48,230 bases of DNA. Origin: Bacteroidales bacterium. GTDB lineage: Bacteria; Bacteroidota; Bacteroidia; Bacteroidales; UBA932. Below, piece by piece: positions 37,028 through 46,544 of the stretch (position 1 is its first letter; every line of letters starts with the position of its first letter). The notes below the pieces were generated by a model, which saw nothing but the letters and a program-made list of their open reading frames with translations, did not search any database and was not told the origin of the DNA. The translations under genes and the position numbers were made by a program. The stretch spans positions 1 to 48,230 of the forward strand of contig JAFIHK010000100.1 in assembly GCA_017848635.1 (NCBI GenBank), given 5' to 3'.

Positions 37028-39000
37028 AGAGGATTGCTATTTTAATTTTTTTTGTTTTTGTATCTTCGGTACAGTTGTACTCTCAATATGACAAACAGCA
37101 GTTTTATGCAAGGGGCAGGCAATTGCTTGTTGAGGGGAAGTATCCGCAGGCTATTGAGATGTTCAATATTCTGGCGCAGATTGACTCTCTCAATTATGAC
37201 GCATTTTTCCTCAGAGGAATTGCAAAATACAACCTTGGTGACTTCTTTGGTGCAGAGTCCGATTTTAATACAACATTAAGAAAGAATCCGATTTATACTC
37301 CTGCATATCACTACAGAGCCATAACTCTGAGCAGAACCGGAAAATATGATTTAGCGCTGAAAGATCTTGAGGCTGCCGTAGATTTGCGGCCAAGCTATAC
37401 AGGTCTATATTTCAGCAGGGGAGTTACCTTTTTCCTCTCTCAGCAATTTGAGAAGGCAATCTCCGACTTTAATCGTTTCCTTAAATATGAACCAAAGGTT
37501 CAGGATGCGTATCTGAATCGTGGTGCGGCATATCTGTACCTGGGAGATACTACAAAAGCCCTTGACGATTACAATACTGCAATAAATCTGAACAGATTTG
37601 AGCCTGAAGGTTATATCAGGCGCTCCAGGGTATTTCAAATGAAAGGGATGAACAGGGAGGCTCTTGAGGATCTCGATAAAGCTATTCAGCTCGATTCATC
37701 TAATACATTCGCATATTTTAACCGGGCACTTATACGATACAACTCCAAGGATATAAAGGGTGCGCTCACCGATTTTGACATTGTATTGAAGGAGGAGCCG
37801 GGTAATGCTCTCACTCTCTACAATCGGGCTCTGATCAGGTCTCAGATTGGGGATTTTAATAATGCTCTGGACGATTACGATAAGGTGCTTGAGGTAAATC
37901 CGAATAATGTTCTGGCATTTTACAACAGAGCTGCCCTGTTTGCTCAGCTTGGCCGCTGGAGGGACGCCGTTGATGATTATTCAAAGGCCATTAAACTCTA
38001 TCCCGACTTTGCAAATGCCTATATGAACCGCTCTTTTGCCAAGACAAGAATAGGCCAGCTCTCATCTGCCAAGAGTGATTATGAGACTGCTCTCCGAAAA
38101 ATCAGAGAGTATAAGGCTACTGTTTCGGACTCTGCGGGAAAGCTTGCTTTTGCAGACACAACAAAGAAGTATGATAATCTCTTGTCGCTCGATGCCGATT
38201 TTGCCAAGAAGGATTTTGACAACGATCTGCTTCAGCATAAGGATGTTGATATCAGGCTCAAGTCGATGTACAAAATTGCATCAGTAGAGAGCTCCGGCGA
38301 TAAACTGGCTGTTGAGCACTTCTATTATAACCCAAAGGTTGCATCTTTCCTGGCATCTCTTCCTTATAAATCCGATTTCATATCTGCTCCGGTTTCAGCC
38401 GGTGTATCCGATGTTAAACTGGTTGAAAATAGGGCAGATGTTTCGGACGACCTTGTACTGTTCGGTACAGCAATATCGCAGTCTGTCAAAAAGCAGTTTA
38501 ATGCTGCGCTGGAAAGCTATAATAAGGCGATCGAAAAGAATAAAAACGAAGCTCTCTTCTATCTTAACAGAGGGGTTCTGCAGGCAGATATGATTGAGTT
38601 TATATCGTCAATGGAGAGCAATGTGAGAGTGCTGACTCTTGATAATGCCGGTGCTGCAAGGGCGAAGGTTCAGGATGGCACAGTAAAGAGTTACGACTAC
38701 TCAGCAGCTATAAGGGATATGCAAAAGGCTGTTTCTCTCTTTCCGGAGCTGCCTTACTCATATTATAACCTTGGTAACCTCTATTCGCTCTCAAACAATC
38801 TGCCTGAGGCGATAAAACAGTACTCAAAAGCGCTTGAGATCTATCCCTATCTTGCCGAGGCATATTACAACAGGGGGCTGGTTCTTATTTATCTTAAAGA
38901 CAAGGATAAAGGGTGTCTCGACATAAGTAAGTCGGGAGAGTTGGGTGTGAAAGAGGCATACAGTGTGATTAAAAAGTACTGTACCGATACAAAATACTAG
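37024..39000 (+). CDS. Exported tetratricopeptide-repeat protein
   Basis: 658 residues. A signal peptide (IAILIFFVFVSSVQLYSQ) is followed by about ten 34-residue TPR units from residue 22 to about 350, for example AYHYRAITLSRTGKYDLALK and FYNRAALFAQLGRWRDAVDD. A non-TPR region (about 360-480) follows, then further TPRs to the C-terminus. TPR arrays mediate protein contacts, so this is likely a periplasmic or outer-membrane-associated scaffold. Coupling to mtgA through an ATGA overlap hints at a cell-wall role, which is inference. A 7-bp inverted repeat (TAGTTGA-A-TCAACTA) spans its stop codon. Confidence 0.88.
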   Translation: MKRIAILIFFVFVSSVQLYSQYDKQQFYARGRQLLVEGKYPQAIEMFNILAQIDSLNYDAFFLRGIAKYNLGDFFGAESDFNTTLRKNPIYTPAYHYRAITLSRTGKYDLALKDLEAAVDLRPSYTGLYFSRGVTFFLSQQFEKAISDFNRFLKYEPKVQDAYLNRGAAYLYLGDTTKALDDYNTAINLNRFEPEGYIRRSRVFQMKGMNREALEDLDKAIQLDSSNTFAYFNRALIRYNSKDIKGALTDFDIVLKEEPGNALTLYNRALIRSQIGDFNNALDDYDKVLEVNPNNVLAFYNRAALFAQLGRWRDAVDDYSKAIKLYPDFANAYMNRSFAKTRIGQLSSAKSDYETALRKIREYKATVSDSAGKLAFADTTKKYDNLLSLDADFAKKDFDNDLLQHKDVDIRLKSMYKIASVESSGDKLAVEHFYYNPKVASFLASLPYKSDFISAPVSAGVSDVKLVENRADVSDDLVLFGTAISQSVKKQFNAALESYNKAIEKNKNEALFYLNRGVLQADMIEFISSMESNVRVLTLDNAGAARAKVQDGTVKSYDYSAAIRDMQKAVSLFPELPYSYYNLGNLYSLSNNLPEAIKQYSKALEIYPYLAEAYYNRGLVLIYLKDKDKGCLDISKSGELGVKEAYSVIKKYCTDTKY

Positions 39001-39020
39001 TTGAATCAACTAATCACCAA

Positions 39021-39449
39021 TCACCTCTTTTTCCGATTAAGCTTTTTTGTGACTTTTCTCAAACTTGTGACAGATCTTACAAGTGCTTCGTCTCTTGCAA
39101 TATATCTTACTGCCAGGAATGTTAGTATTGCTGAAATTACAGGAAATATTATGGTAATTGAGAATGCTGAGCCTTCGGGAGCCGTAAAATATCCGTAGCC
39201 GAGCCACACCTGGTAAGCCACAAGTACAACAGTAGCAAATACGGAGAGCCTGATCTGAATCATCCTTTTTCTGTAAAGAAATATTGATAGAAATAGGATT
39301 ATCGATAAAACGATTGAAATAATATAAAAAGATGTGTTCTGGCTGTATTTGACTGCTTCATTCCCGTTAACAACCATAGTTGTGTATAGGTGTGAAGATG
39401 TAAGTGCGAGTGCTGCAAGTAAAAAAAGTGTCTGAATTCTTTGTATCAT
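39021..39449 (-). CDS. DUF4293 family membrane protein
   Basis: 142 residues with four hydrophobic helices (about 5-25, 41-59, 68-88, 97-117) and a very basic tail (LRKVTKKLNRKKR). It matches DUF4293, a Bacteroidetes-restricted family of unknown function that begins MIQRIQT/SLF/WL. It converges with the TPR gene (20-base gap) and is divergent from the nucleoside phosphorylase gene. Confidence 0.82.
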   Translation of the reverse strand: MIQRIQTLFLLAALALTSSHLYTTMVVNGNEAVKYSQNTSFYIISIVLSIILFLSIFLYRKRMIQIRLSVFATVVLVAYQVWLGYGYFTAPEGSAFSITIIFPVISAILTFLAVRYIARDEALVRSVTSLRKVTKKLNRKKR

Positions 39450-39460
39450 ACGGCATTTTA

Positions 39461-39494
39461 TTTGCGCAAAAGTATAAAATAAAGCGTATTTTTG
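39461..39494 (+). promoter_or_regulatory. Promoter of the nucleoside phosphorylase operon
   Basis: TATTTTTG (39487-39494) is an exact TAnnTTTG match; TTTG at 39461-39464 lies 22 bases upstream, one longer than ideal. It is 19 bases before the ATG and overlaps the divergent promoter region of the DUF4293 gene. Confidence 0.55.
39467..39474 (-). promoter_or_regulatory. -7 box of the DUF4293 gene
   Basis: Minus-strand TACTTTTG, exact to TAnnTTTG, 17 bases before the ATG at 39449. The -33 region is not clear. It lies inside the spacer of the opposite promoter, so the two may interfere. Confidence 0.5.
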
Positions 39495-39513
39495 TTATTT
39501 AAAATTTAAAATT

Positions 39514-40386
39514 ATGAGGGGAATTGCACCATCGGAACTGATAATCAATAGTGACGGTTCAGTATTTCATTTGCATATTAAACCAGAAGAGTTGGCAGAT
39601 ACTGTTCTTCTCGTTGGTGACCCGGGTAGGGTGGATCTTGTTGCATCATATTTTTCTGAGATAGAATTCAGACGTCAGTCTCGTGAGTTTGTAACTGTTA
39701 CCGGACAGTACAAGGGGAAGAGAGTTACAGTTCTCTCAACCGGTATAGGTACCGATAATATCGATATAGTGGTAAATGAATTAGATGCTCTTGCAAATAT
39801 TGATTTTACTACCAGGGAGATTAAACCGGAGCTTAAACAGCTTACTCTTATAAGGATAGGAACTTCGGGAGCGATTCAGCCTGACATTCCTCTTGGATCC
39901 TTTGTGCTATCACACTACTCTGTAGGTTGTGACGGATTACTTAACTGGTACGCGTCGAGGGAGAAGATTAATGATTCGGAGATGGAGAGTGCATTTATGG
40001 CTCATATGGATTGGCCGGATACTCTGCCTCACCCTTATTTTGCATCTGCTCACAAGGATATTATTAAATTACTTGAAAAGGAGAGTGTAAAAGGTGTTAC
40101 AATTTCGGCACCTGGATTTTATGGTCCACAAGGTAGGGTTTTACGAATAGGGCTTGTAATTCCGGATCTTCTGGATAAGCTTGAATCATTTTCAAAGAGT
40201 GGATACAGGATCACAAACTTTGAGATGGAGGGTTCGGCATTGGCAGGATTATCTGCACATCTGGGCCATAAGGCAGCAACTATCTGCTGTATTATTGCCA
40301 ACAGGCATCTGAAGGAGAGTGAACCAGATTATAAACCTTATATAAAGAGGCTTGTGGAGTTGGTTTTAGAAAAAATATCAGGATAG
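39514..40386 (+). CDS. Nucleoside phosphorylase (uridine phosphorylase-like)
   Basis: 290 residues of the PNP/UDP phosphorylase family (NP-I), which cleaves nucleosides with phosphate to base and pentose 1-phosphate. Motifs are LLVGDPGRVD (35-41, phosphate and ribose site), STGIGTDNIDIV (75-86), IRIGTSGAIQPDIPLGS and the nucleoside-binding FEMEGSALAGL. The sequence resembles uridine phosphorylase more than purine nucleoside phosphorylase, but the exact substrate is not certain. The next ATG follows its TAG stop directly. Confidence 0.85.
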   Translation: MRGIAPSELIINSDGSVFHLHIKPEELADTVLLVGDPGRVDLVASYFSEIEFRRQSREFVTVTGQYKGKRVTVLSTGIGTDNIDIVVNELDALANIDFTTREIKPELKQLTLIRIGTSGAIQPDIPLGSFVLSHYSVGCDGLLNWYASREKINDSEMESAFMAHMDWPDTLPHPYFASAHKDIIKLLEKESVKGVTISAPGFYGPQGRVLRIGLVIPDLLDKLESFSKSGYRITNFEMEGSALAGLSAHLGHKAATICCIIANRHLKESEPDYKPYIKRLVELVLEKISG

Positions 40387-41238
40387 ATGATTACAGGCAG
40401 CGAGATAGACAATCTTGTTCTACTTTTTGACGACAGAGACAATGTTGTTAAGGAGGCTGTTGCAAAACGTCTTCGCGAAGCTGGTCTCGATGCACTTGAT
40501 GTGCTGTCGGCAATGATTGCTGCCGAAAATAGTGATAGTAAAAGAGAGAGATATCTGGCTTTTAAGGAGTTTCTGATACATGAGACAGTAATTTCCGAAT
40601 TTAAAAAGATGCTGGTCAAACCGGAGTTCTCTCTTGAGGATGGATTAAGTGCCCTCTCTGTCATTACTGAAGAGGCCTCTCACGGCAGATTCCGGAACCA
40701 TATTGATAGTGAGGTATATGAGATAATTTCGGAGATATCCGATGATAGAACAGATGTTGAGAATATGGAGATTTTCAACTATATATTCTTTAACAGGTTA
40801 AGATACTCATTTACTCACCCCTCTCTTAATGAGATTAGATTTATCAATGTAGGAGATGTGGTTTTTAATAAACTTGGAAACCCTCTTGTTGTATCGGTAA
40901 TCTATTTTCTTTACGCTTCAAAGGCTGGTATTCCTGTCTATCCTCTGGCTTTCCGTGGCGGGTTCATTCCTGTCTATCTGAATAAGAAGGGCGATGTACT
41001 TTTCTATCTGAACATATATAAGAACGGAGAGATCTTTCTTGAGAACAGTCTTAAAAAATTCTTTTCCGATGCCGGATTTGAAATAGATGAGAGTACTTTA
41101 AGGATTAAAGGTGATAAGTACCTCACAGCCATTTTTGTAGAGGTTTTAAAACACTATTACGCATCAAAGGGTAATCTGAGGTGCGAGGCTCTTCTGGGTG
41201 AGATATCGATTCTCCTGGATGAGGAGGAGTTCATATAA
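40387..41238 (+). CDS. SirB1-like transglutaminase-fold protein
   Basis: 283 residues. The central part (about 90-210) matches the SirB1/transglutaminase-like family: LSALSVITEEA, FNYIFFNRLRY, and the core VGDVVFNKLGNPLVVSVIYF with GIPVYPLAFRGGFIPVYL. The last segment corresponds to the 'RRRGNPISLSVLYLEIARRLGLPV' type region of SirB1. No catalytic Cys is evident there, as in other family members, which are not known to be active transglutaminases. The C-terminal part is helical. Zero bases from the phosphorylase gene, so one transcript. Function unknown. Confidence 0.7.
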   Translation: MITGSEIDNLVLLFDDRDNVVKEAVAKRLREAGLDALDVLSAMIAAENSDSKRERYLAFKEFLIHETVISEFKKMLVKPEFSLEDGLSALSVITEEASHGRFRNHIDSEVYEIISEISDDRTDVENMEIFNYIFFNRLRYSFTHPSLNEIRFINVGDVVFNKLGNPLVVSVIYFLYASKAGIPVYPLAFRGGFIPVYLNKKGDVLFYLNIYKNGEIFLENSLKKFFSDAGFEIDESTLRIKGDKYLTAIFVEVLKHYYASKGNLRCEALLGEISILLDEEEFI

Positions 41239-41330
41239 AAAACCCCCGGCGACGGATCGACGAGGGTTGATGGTGTTAAGTCTTAGGTTAAGCAATAACA
41301 AACATTACACAAATGTAAAAAATATTTTTT

Positions 41331-42578
41331 TTGAATACAATTTTTTTTATATCCCGGGCGCTAAAAAAAAGTGAAAAAAATAGCGGTAAAAGTGAGAGAA
41401 AATCTGCAAATACATTTATCGCAGGTCTCACAGTCGCAGTTAGTACCGCAATAATGATCTCCGCAGTCTCAATTTCTGACGGATTCAAGAGAGAGATCAG
41501 GGAGAAGGCTACAGGTTTCTCTGGTGAAATTATGATCAATTCGACAGCACTGGATATGAGTGGAAGCGGTTATCCTGTTCCCATCTCAAGAGGATTCTCA
41601 GACTCAATATCTGCACTAACTGGCGTGAGGTCCGTAAATCCTTTCTGCTATAAACCGGGAATAATTAAAAGCGGTACTAATATTCAGGGAATTATATTAA
41701 AGGGGGTAGGTAAGAGTTACGACTGGAGTTTCTTCGGCTCCTCATTGGTTTCAGGTAAGCTTCCGGAGTACAATGATACTCTCATCTCCGACAAGATTCT
41801 GGTCTCGGCGCGATTGTCAGGATTTATGAGTAAAAAGACTGGCGATACTCTGCTTATATACTTTGTTGATAATAGTGTCAGAGCCCGTCGCTTTATAATA
41901 TCGGGAGTCTATGATGCTCAATTGGAGGAGATCGACAAAAGTATGGTTATAGGTGACATCTCTATGGCTCGGAATCTAAATGGATGGGATACGACACTTG
42001 TTTCGGGCCTTGAGGTAAGATTATCCAGCTATAATGATATTCCGCAGATAAGGGACTCAATTGAGAATCTGATTATTACTAATTCCAATGAGGAGATAAA
42101 CATGAATATCTCCACTATAAATGATATTTATCCGAATCTGTTCGACTGGCTGAGGTTGTTGGATTTCAATGTTCTTGTCGTATTGGTATTGATGACAATC
42201 GTAGCTGGTTTTACAATGCTTTCGGGGATATTAATAATAATATTCGAGAAAATACCGGTTATCGGTACTCTAAAGGCGCTCGGAATGAAAAACGGCGATA
42301 TTCATAAAACATTCCTTGCAGCAGCCTCTATTTTGATAATTAAAGGTATAGTAATCGGGAACCTATTCGCTTTTGGCATACTCTCAATACAGAAATATTT
42401 CAAAGTTATCTCTCTTAATCCAGTAAATTACTTTGTGAAATGGATCCCGGTAAGTATAGATCTCTTAAAGATCGTGGCAATTGACCTTACATCTTTCGCA
42501 CTTATAATTCTCTTCCTATATATACCGCTATACTTTATCGCCGCTGTAAATCCTTCGGAGAGTATTAAGGTAAAATAG
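41331..42578 (+). CDS. LolC/LolE-type ABC transporter permease (FtsX domain)
   Basis: 415 residues from a TTG start at 41331; no ATG is available before the first membrane helix, and the N-terminus NTIFFISRAL is the family pattern. Helix 1 (about 28-48) is followed by a large periplasmic MacB-core-like domain (about 50-265), then the FtsX module with three helices (about 277-303, 328-352, 380-406). The segment EKIPVIGTLKALGMKNGDI matches the coupling region (typical ExKxxIGxLKAxGxxxxxI). Such permeases work with LolD-type ATPases to release lipoproteins from the inner membrane; no ATPase is in the window. It converges with the MltF-like gene with a 1-base gap. Confidence 0.82.
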   Translation: MNTIFFISRALKKSEKNSGKSERKSANTFIAGLTVAVSTAIMISAVSISDGFKREIREKATGFSGEIMINSTALDMSGSGYPVPISRGFSDSISALTGVRSVNPFCYKPGIIKSGTNIQGIILKGVGKSYDWSFFGSSLVSGKLPEYNDTLISDKILVSARLSGFMSKKTGDTLLIYFVDNSVRARRFIISGVYDAQLEEIDKSMVIGDISMARNLNGWDTTLVSGLEVRLSSYNDIPQIRDSIENLIITNSNEEINMNISTINDIYPNLFDWLRLLDFNVLVVLVLMTIVAGFTMLSGILIIIFEKIPVIGTLKALGMKNGDIHKTFLAAASILIIKGIVIGNLFAFGILSIQKYFKVISLNPVNYFVKWIPVSIDLLKIVAIDLTSFALIILFLYIPLYFIAAVNPSESIKVK

Positions 42579-42579
42579 A

Positions 42580-43641
42580 TCAGGATTCGACCATGCTCTT
42601 GTACTCTTCGTAACGGTTAAGTACCTCATCGACGTGTTTGACAGTCTCGACTCCTTTAAAAATTCCGAATTTGAGTATACCCTCAGGTATGATGTCTCTC
42701 TTCATTTCGGGAATCAATCGCTTTAATGTATCCCAATTATATGTCGAGTAGCCCTTGTGCCTTGCATAGCTGATCAGATCATTGATTCTGCCCTCTCCTG
42801 CATTATAGGCCGCCAGAACAAACTTTATTCTGCTTGCAGAGTCAATTGCTATTCCTGAATACATTCTATCCAGCTTTTGAAGTAATCGGGTTCCTGCCAT
42901 AATATTTTGTTCCGGATCGTATGGGTCAGAAACGCCGAATCGCTGGGCTGTAGTATTTTGAATCTGCATAAGTCCGTGGGATCCTCTGTGCGATTTTGCC
43001 CTGTTGTCAAAGCCGGACTCCTGATATATCAGAGAAGCAACCAACCTCCAGTCCCATCCGATTTTATTCGAATACTTTTTGATTATTTTGTCAAATGGCG
43101 ATATCTTATTTCCTGCTGCAGCCTGAGTGAGAGCAATGAAGTTGTACCTTTTGTAATAGGTATTGATCAACTGAGAGTATAATGGCTTTTGCTGAAAGAA
43201 TGAAAACCATTCGTTCAGATGCAGCAGAAGGTCGTAGTTACTCTTCTTTACTACCCAAACATCATCATTGAGATTGAGCGGTGTGCTTGAAATGAGGTCG
43301 GCCTGATACTCTTCCGGAATAGGTTCCGATGAGTTTATAACAAGGATATCGGTTTTGCCACTTATAAGATCTCCCCAAAAATCGTTCATATAGTAGGGTT
43401 TGATCACCGAGTTGCACTTTTCATATCTGCTAAACTCTTTAAGAAGATCGTAATGAAATCCTTTGGTCACACCTCTCTTGAGGTATATTCCGCCTTTTGC
43501 GTGTACAACACAGTTTAGCGTCTTGCCCTACAAAAAGAAACGGTGGATTCTGTTGTCAATTTTGTTTGATACTGTGGAGAGGGCTATAAAGAAGATAACT
43601 AGTGTTAGTGTGAATAAAATTTTGTTTACCGGTTTTGTCAT
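42580..43641 (-). pseudogene. MltF-like membrane-bound lytic transglycosylase, interrupted by in-frame TAG
   Basis: From ATG at 43641 the frame encodes a signal anchor (NKILFTLTLVIFFIALSTV) up to codon 37, then TAG at 43530-43528. Without a frame change it continues as GKTLNCVVHAKGGIYLKRGV and GFHYDLLKEF, the start of an SBP-type domain as in MltF. The C-terminal lysozyme-like SLT domain is complete, with catalytic Glu in ASLIYQESGFD, then RGSHGLMQIQNTTAQRFGV and AAYNAGEGR. The longest intact frame starts at GTG 43470 and gives 296 residues without any export signal. It lies 5 bases after the porin gene. The break could be a real nonsense mutation or a sequencing error. Confidence 0.75.
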
Positions 43642-43646
43642 CGGCT

Positions 43647-45731
43647 CTATTTTACATAGAATGGCCAGTGTATTCCGAACTTAACTGCAGTCTGCGGCTT
43701 TATATAGTGCAAAGCCGAGAAATAATCTGCATTAGGCCACCCCTGAAATGCGTTTTCATACTTAACGAATATACTTGCTCTTTTCCATTGCAAGTTAACA
43801 AAGAGGTCAATGTATGGAGTATTTCCGATTTTTTTCTCATTCTGATTGTGGAATACATTGAGGGCAGGATTATAGGCCGGAGAGTAGTATTTTGTGTTCC
43901 ATGTCGCATCGGCTCCGAACTGCCCTCTTAAAACCCCTTTTACAAGGTCAAATTCGAGGAAATAGCGCAGATTGGCACTTAGAGAGGGTAGGGGAACAAT
44001 AGAGTCGTTAGACGAAACCTGTGCAAGAACCCTGTTGTTCATATGAAGTATGCCAAGTTTTATATCTTTCTGCAGATACCCCGAAAGTATATTTACAGCA
44101 TCGCCGTATTGGCGAACGATACCTTTTGTATCATAAAAGATTTTATTGTTAATTAACTCATAGCCTACGAAGGCTTTGAACTTAAATGCCGGTATGTCGA
44201 GTGTTGCCTCAACTCTTGATTTGTCAGTTTTACTGAAGTTGTTTGTCCAGGAGTAGTGATTTGTATAGGTGTAGTTATCAAACCAATCCGGAGTTGATTT
44301 AGAGATTGATATCTCTCCGGTCAGGTGGATTCCCTCTCTAATGGGATATAGAGAGAATCTGACCTTGCCATTTATTTTAAAATCGTTGGCAAAACATCCC
44401 CCCAGGTTATATTGTCCGAAGCCCTCCCATCCGAAATATTTACGGAATTTGCCAGAGGCTCCTGCATAAAGATAGAGGTTATTGTAGTGCTTATTTACCT
44501 CAGGGATAGAATCAAACTCGGGTCTATTCCCGAATAGAGATATCATTTGATATCCGACTCCTCCATCGAGATTTGATATTATAGCCTCAGAGGACCAGGG
44601 CTGGAGCCTTATGAAGAGTTTGTTTTCAAATGATGCAACCCTTGTAGAGTCGTAACTTCCTGTTTCGCTTATATTGAATTTGTTGTCATAGAAAGTTGCT
44701 CCGAGTTCATCGGACGGTGTTACGTCATCTATATATACTCTCCTGTATGTTGTGTACTCTCCTGAGTGTCCAATATAAGCTATTGTGCCCAAATCTTTAG
44801 CTGCTGCCGATGTATCTCTGCTCTTTATCAGCCTCATGCCGTAGGATTGGGTGAGGAATATAGTGTTTCTCTTATACACATTGGACGCCTTCTCAAGGTT
44901 CACAACAAGGGTTCTGGGATCGGCTATCGTATCCAGGATTTGACCGTCATCGGCCACTCCGCCGTTCTCACTTCTTCTGACTCCCTGATATATATAACCT
45001 CCGTGCATTATATATTTCTTGCCCAAATAGTTGGCGGCAATGACAAAGGTTCTGTTGTCGGTTTTCTCGTTTAATAGTAACCCTTTAGCTCCATATCTTT
45101 TATGCATCACCATAAAATTGAAGTTAGGAGAGATATTTTGAGTATGCATAAAACGCACATTACTCTCCTCGGTCTGTCTGTTTGCCAGCAGCGTTCCTGC
45201 GTATACCAGTTCGGTAACAGGTGTTTTCACATTGTAAAACGGAAGATTCTCCGGAGTATAGCTATAAACGGAATAGAGCGATGCAGGTTTGAATACTCTG
45301 TTTTCGTCTCTTAAGAAATAATTGAGTGTTTGTGTTGCAGAGCCTGCAACTCCGAGATATGTGGCGCCGACATCGGATCTGAAAAAGGGGAGGTCGTAGA
45401 AATTCTCGTTATAAGTTGTGTCTGGGTTTAACCTGGTTATCGAATTGAAATGAGAGTTGTGCTTCCAGGTAATAACTCGTTTGTATTTAAGCGAATCAGG
45501 AAGTATATATGTCTCCAGAATCAATGGAGTTGCATTTCTGATACTATCCCTTAACTCTCTCTTTTTAATCCTTTCCGCTTTTCTCACTTGAGAAGCTGAA
45601 AGATTGAGCGTGTCCTTACTTTGTGTTGCTACTGTATCCTTTTTTTGGGCAGATCCCTGAAAAGGTACAAGCATTGCGGCTGCAACAACCGCAATGCTGA
45701 CGATATATTTTTTAATACCTTTCGTTTGCAT
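43647..45731 (-). CDS. Putative outer-membrane porin (Bacteroidetes 'putative porin' family)
   Basis: About 694 residues from ATG at 45731 (MQTKGIKKYIVSIAVVAAAM); an ATG five codons earlier (45746) overlaps a TATGTTTG box. A signal peptide ending near FQGSAQ is followed by a charged segment, then alternating beta-strands rich in aromatics over the rest, ending FGIHWPFYVK, a terminal aromatic strand typical of beta-barrels. It matches the large porin-like family annotated in Bacteroidales (PF14121). It would sit in the outer membrane. The gene lies between the SIS protein gene (27 bases upstream) and the broken mltF-like gene (5 bases downstream). Confidence 0.8.
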   Translation of the reverse strand: MQTKGIKKYIVSIAVVAAAMLVPFQGSAQKKDTVATQSKDTLNLSASQVRKAERIKKRELRDSIRNATPLILETYILPDSLKYKRVITWKHNSHFNSITRLNPDTTYNENFYDLPFFRSDVGATYLGVAGSATQTLNYFLRDENRVFKPASLYSVYSYTPENLPFYNVKTPVTELVYAGTLLANRQTEESNVRFMHTQNISPNFNFMVMHKRYGAKGLLLNEKTDNRTFVIAANYLGKKYIMHGGYIYQGVRRSENGGVADDGQILDTIADPRTLVVNLEKASNVYKRNTIFLTQSYGMRLIKSRDTSAAAKDLGTIAYIGHSGEYTTYRRVYIDDVTPSDELGATFYDNKFNISETGSYDSTRVASFENKLFIRLQPWSSEAIISNLDGGVGYQMISLFGNRPEFDSIPEVNKHYNNLYLYAGASGKFRKYFGWEGFGQYNLGGCFANDFKINGKVRFSLYPIREGIHLTGEISISKSTPDWFDNYTYTNHYSWTNNFSKTDKSRVEATLDIPAFKFKAFVGYELINNKIFYDTKGIVRQYGDAVNILSGYLQKDIKLGILHMNNRVLAQVSSNDSIVPLPSLSANLRYFLEFDLVKGVLRGQFGADATWNTKYYSPAYNPALNVFHNQNEKKIGNTPYIDLFVNLQWKRASIFVKYENAFQGWPNADYFSALHYIKPQTAVKFGIHWPFYVK

Positions 45732-45758
45732 ATTCGATGCAAACATACAAAAATCGGG

Positions 45759-46520
45759 CTAAATTCCAGCAACTCTCTCTTTATATGCCGCAAGGCATGC
45801 ATCGAGTCTTTCGTGTGCTGTCGTATCTCCCGGTACATTGTGTGAAGGGTGTATATATAGCTTAACGCCTCTCTCTGCAAGGATTTCGGCTACGGTGGTA
45901 ACTGTCATCCAAACTAAAGTTACAAATGCCAGAGTCGAAACCGGACCAACTTTGTCGAAATGATTTTTGAGAGGAACACTTGCATCTGTTAGGGGTGCAC
46001 ATGAGTCAACTACAATATCGGCAAGTTCAAAAAGAGTTTTACCGCATGAGTGCCTTGTTTTTTTACCGACAGATTCGGACGCAGATCCAAATACAATAAC
46101 CTTCATTCCAAGCTCCTTGGCTTTTAGTGCTACATCAATATTGACATTGTTGATACCGGTATGTGAGAAGATCCACATAGTATCACGTTTGTCAAAGTTG
46201 TAAGATTTCATAATGGCATCTCCGTATCCCTCTGCTCTCTCAAGGAATAGAAACTGGTGAACACCCATCTCTCCTGTAATTCTTGTAAAAAATGTGAGAG
46301 GTAATTCTACCATAGGGTGAAAACCAACAAATCCTCCGATTCTTGGATACATCTCCTCAATCGGAATTGTTGCGTGACCACATCCGAAGGTGTGAACCCA
46401 TCTGCCGGCCTCAATACTGTCTGCCATAAGGGTTGCTGCTTTTTTGATGTTTTCAAGCTGTGAATCTTCGATTTTGGACATTACAGCTCTCGCATTTTTT
46501 AACCATTCTAGTGCTAACAT
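45759..46520 (-). CDS. SIS-domain sugar isomerase-like protein (UPF0309-type)
   Basis: 253 residues with one SIS (sugar isomerase) fold, which binds phosphorylated sugars. Visible are VHTFGCGHATIPIEEMYPR, IFSHTGINNVNIDVALKAKE (phosphosugar-binding strand-loop), VIVFGSASESVGKKTRHSCGK, DASVPLKN and the C-terminal HPSHNVPGDTTAHERL. It resembles the UPF0309 group of uncharacterised SIS proteins rather than MurQ or GlmS. The location between an MFS/ROK pair and a porin suggests a step in sugar-phosphate metabolism. Reaction unknown. Confidence 0.8.
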   Translation of the reverse strand: MLALEWLKNARAVMSKIEDSQLENIKKAATLMADSIEAGRWVHTFGCGHATIPIEEMYPRIGGFVGFHPMVELPLTFFTRITGEMGVHQFLFLERAEGYGDAIMKSYNFDKRDTMWIFSHTGINNVNIDVALKAKELGMKVIVFGSASESVGKKTRHSCGKTLFELADIVVDSCAPLTDASVPLKNHFDKVGPVSTLAFVTLVWMTVTTVAEILAERGVKLYIHPSHNVPGDTTAHERLDACLAAYKERVAGI

Positions 46521-46544
46521 TTCTTTTGATATTTATTGGGTTAA

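Noticed and set aside
41239-41330. Intrinsic terminator between the SirB1-like gene and the permease gene
   Set aside because: AACCC/GGGTT and ACATT/AATGT stems are only 5 bp and neither is followed directly by a T run.
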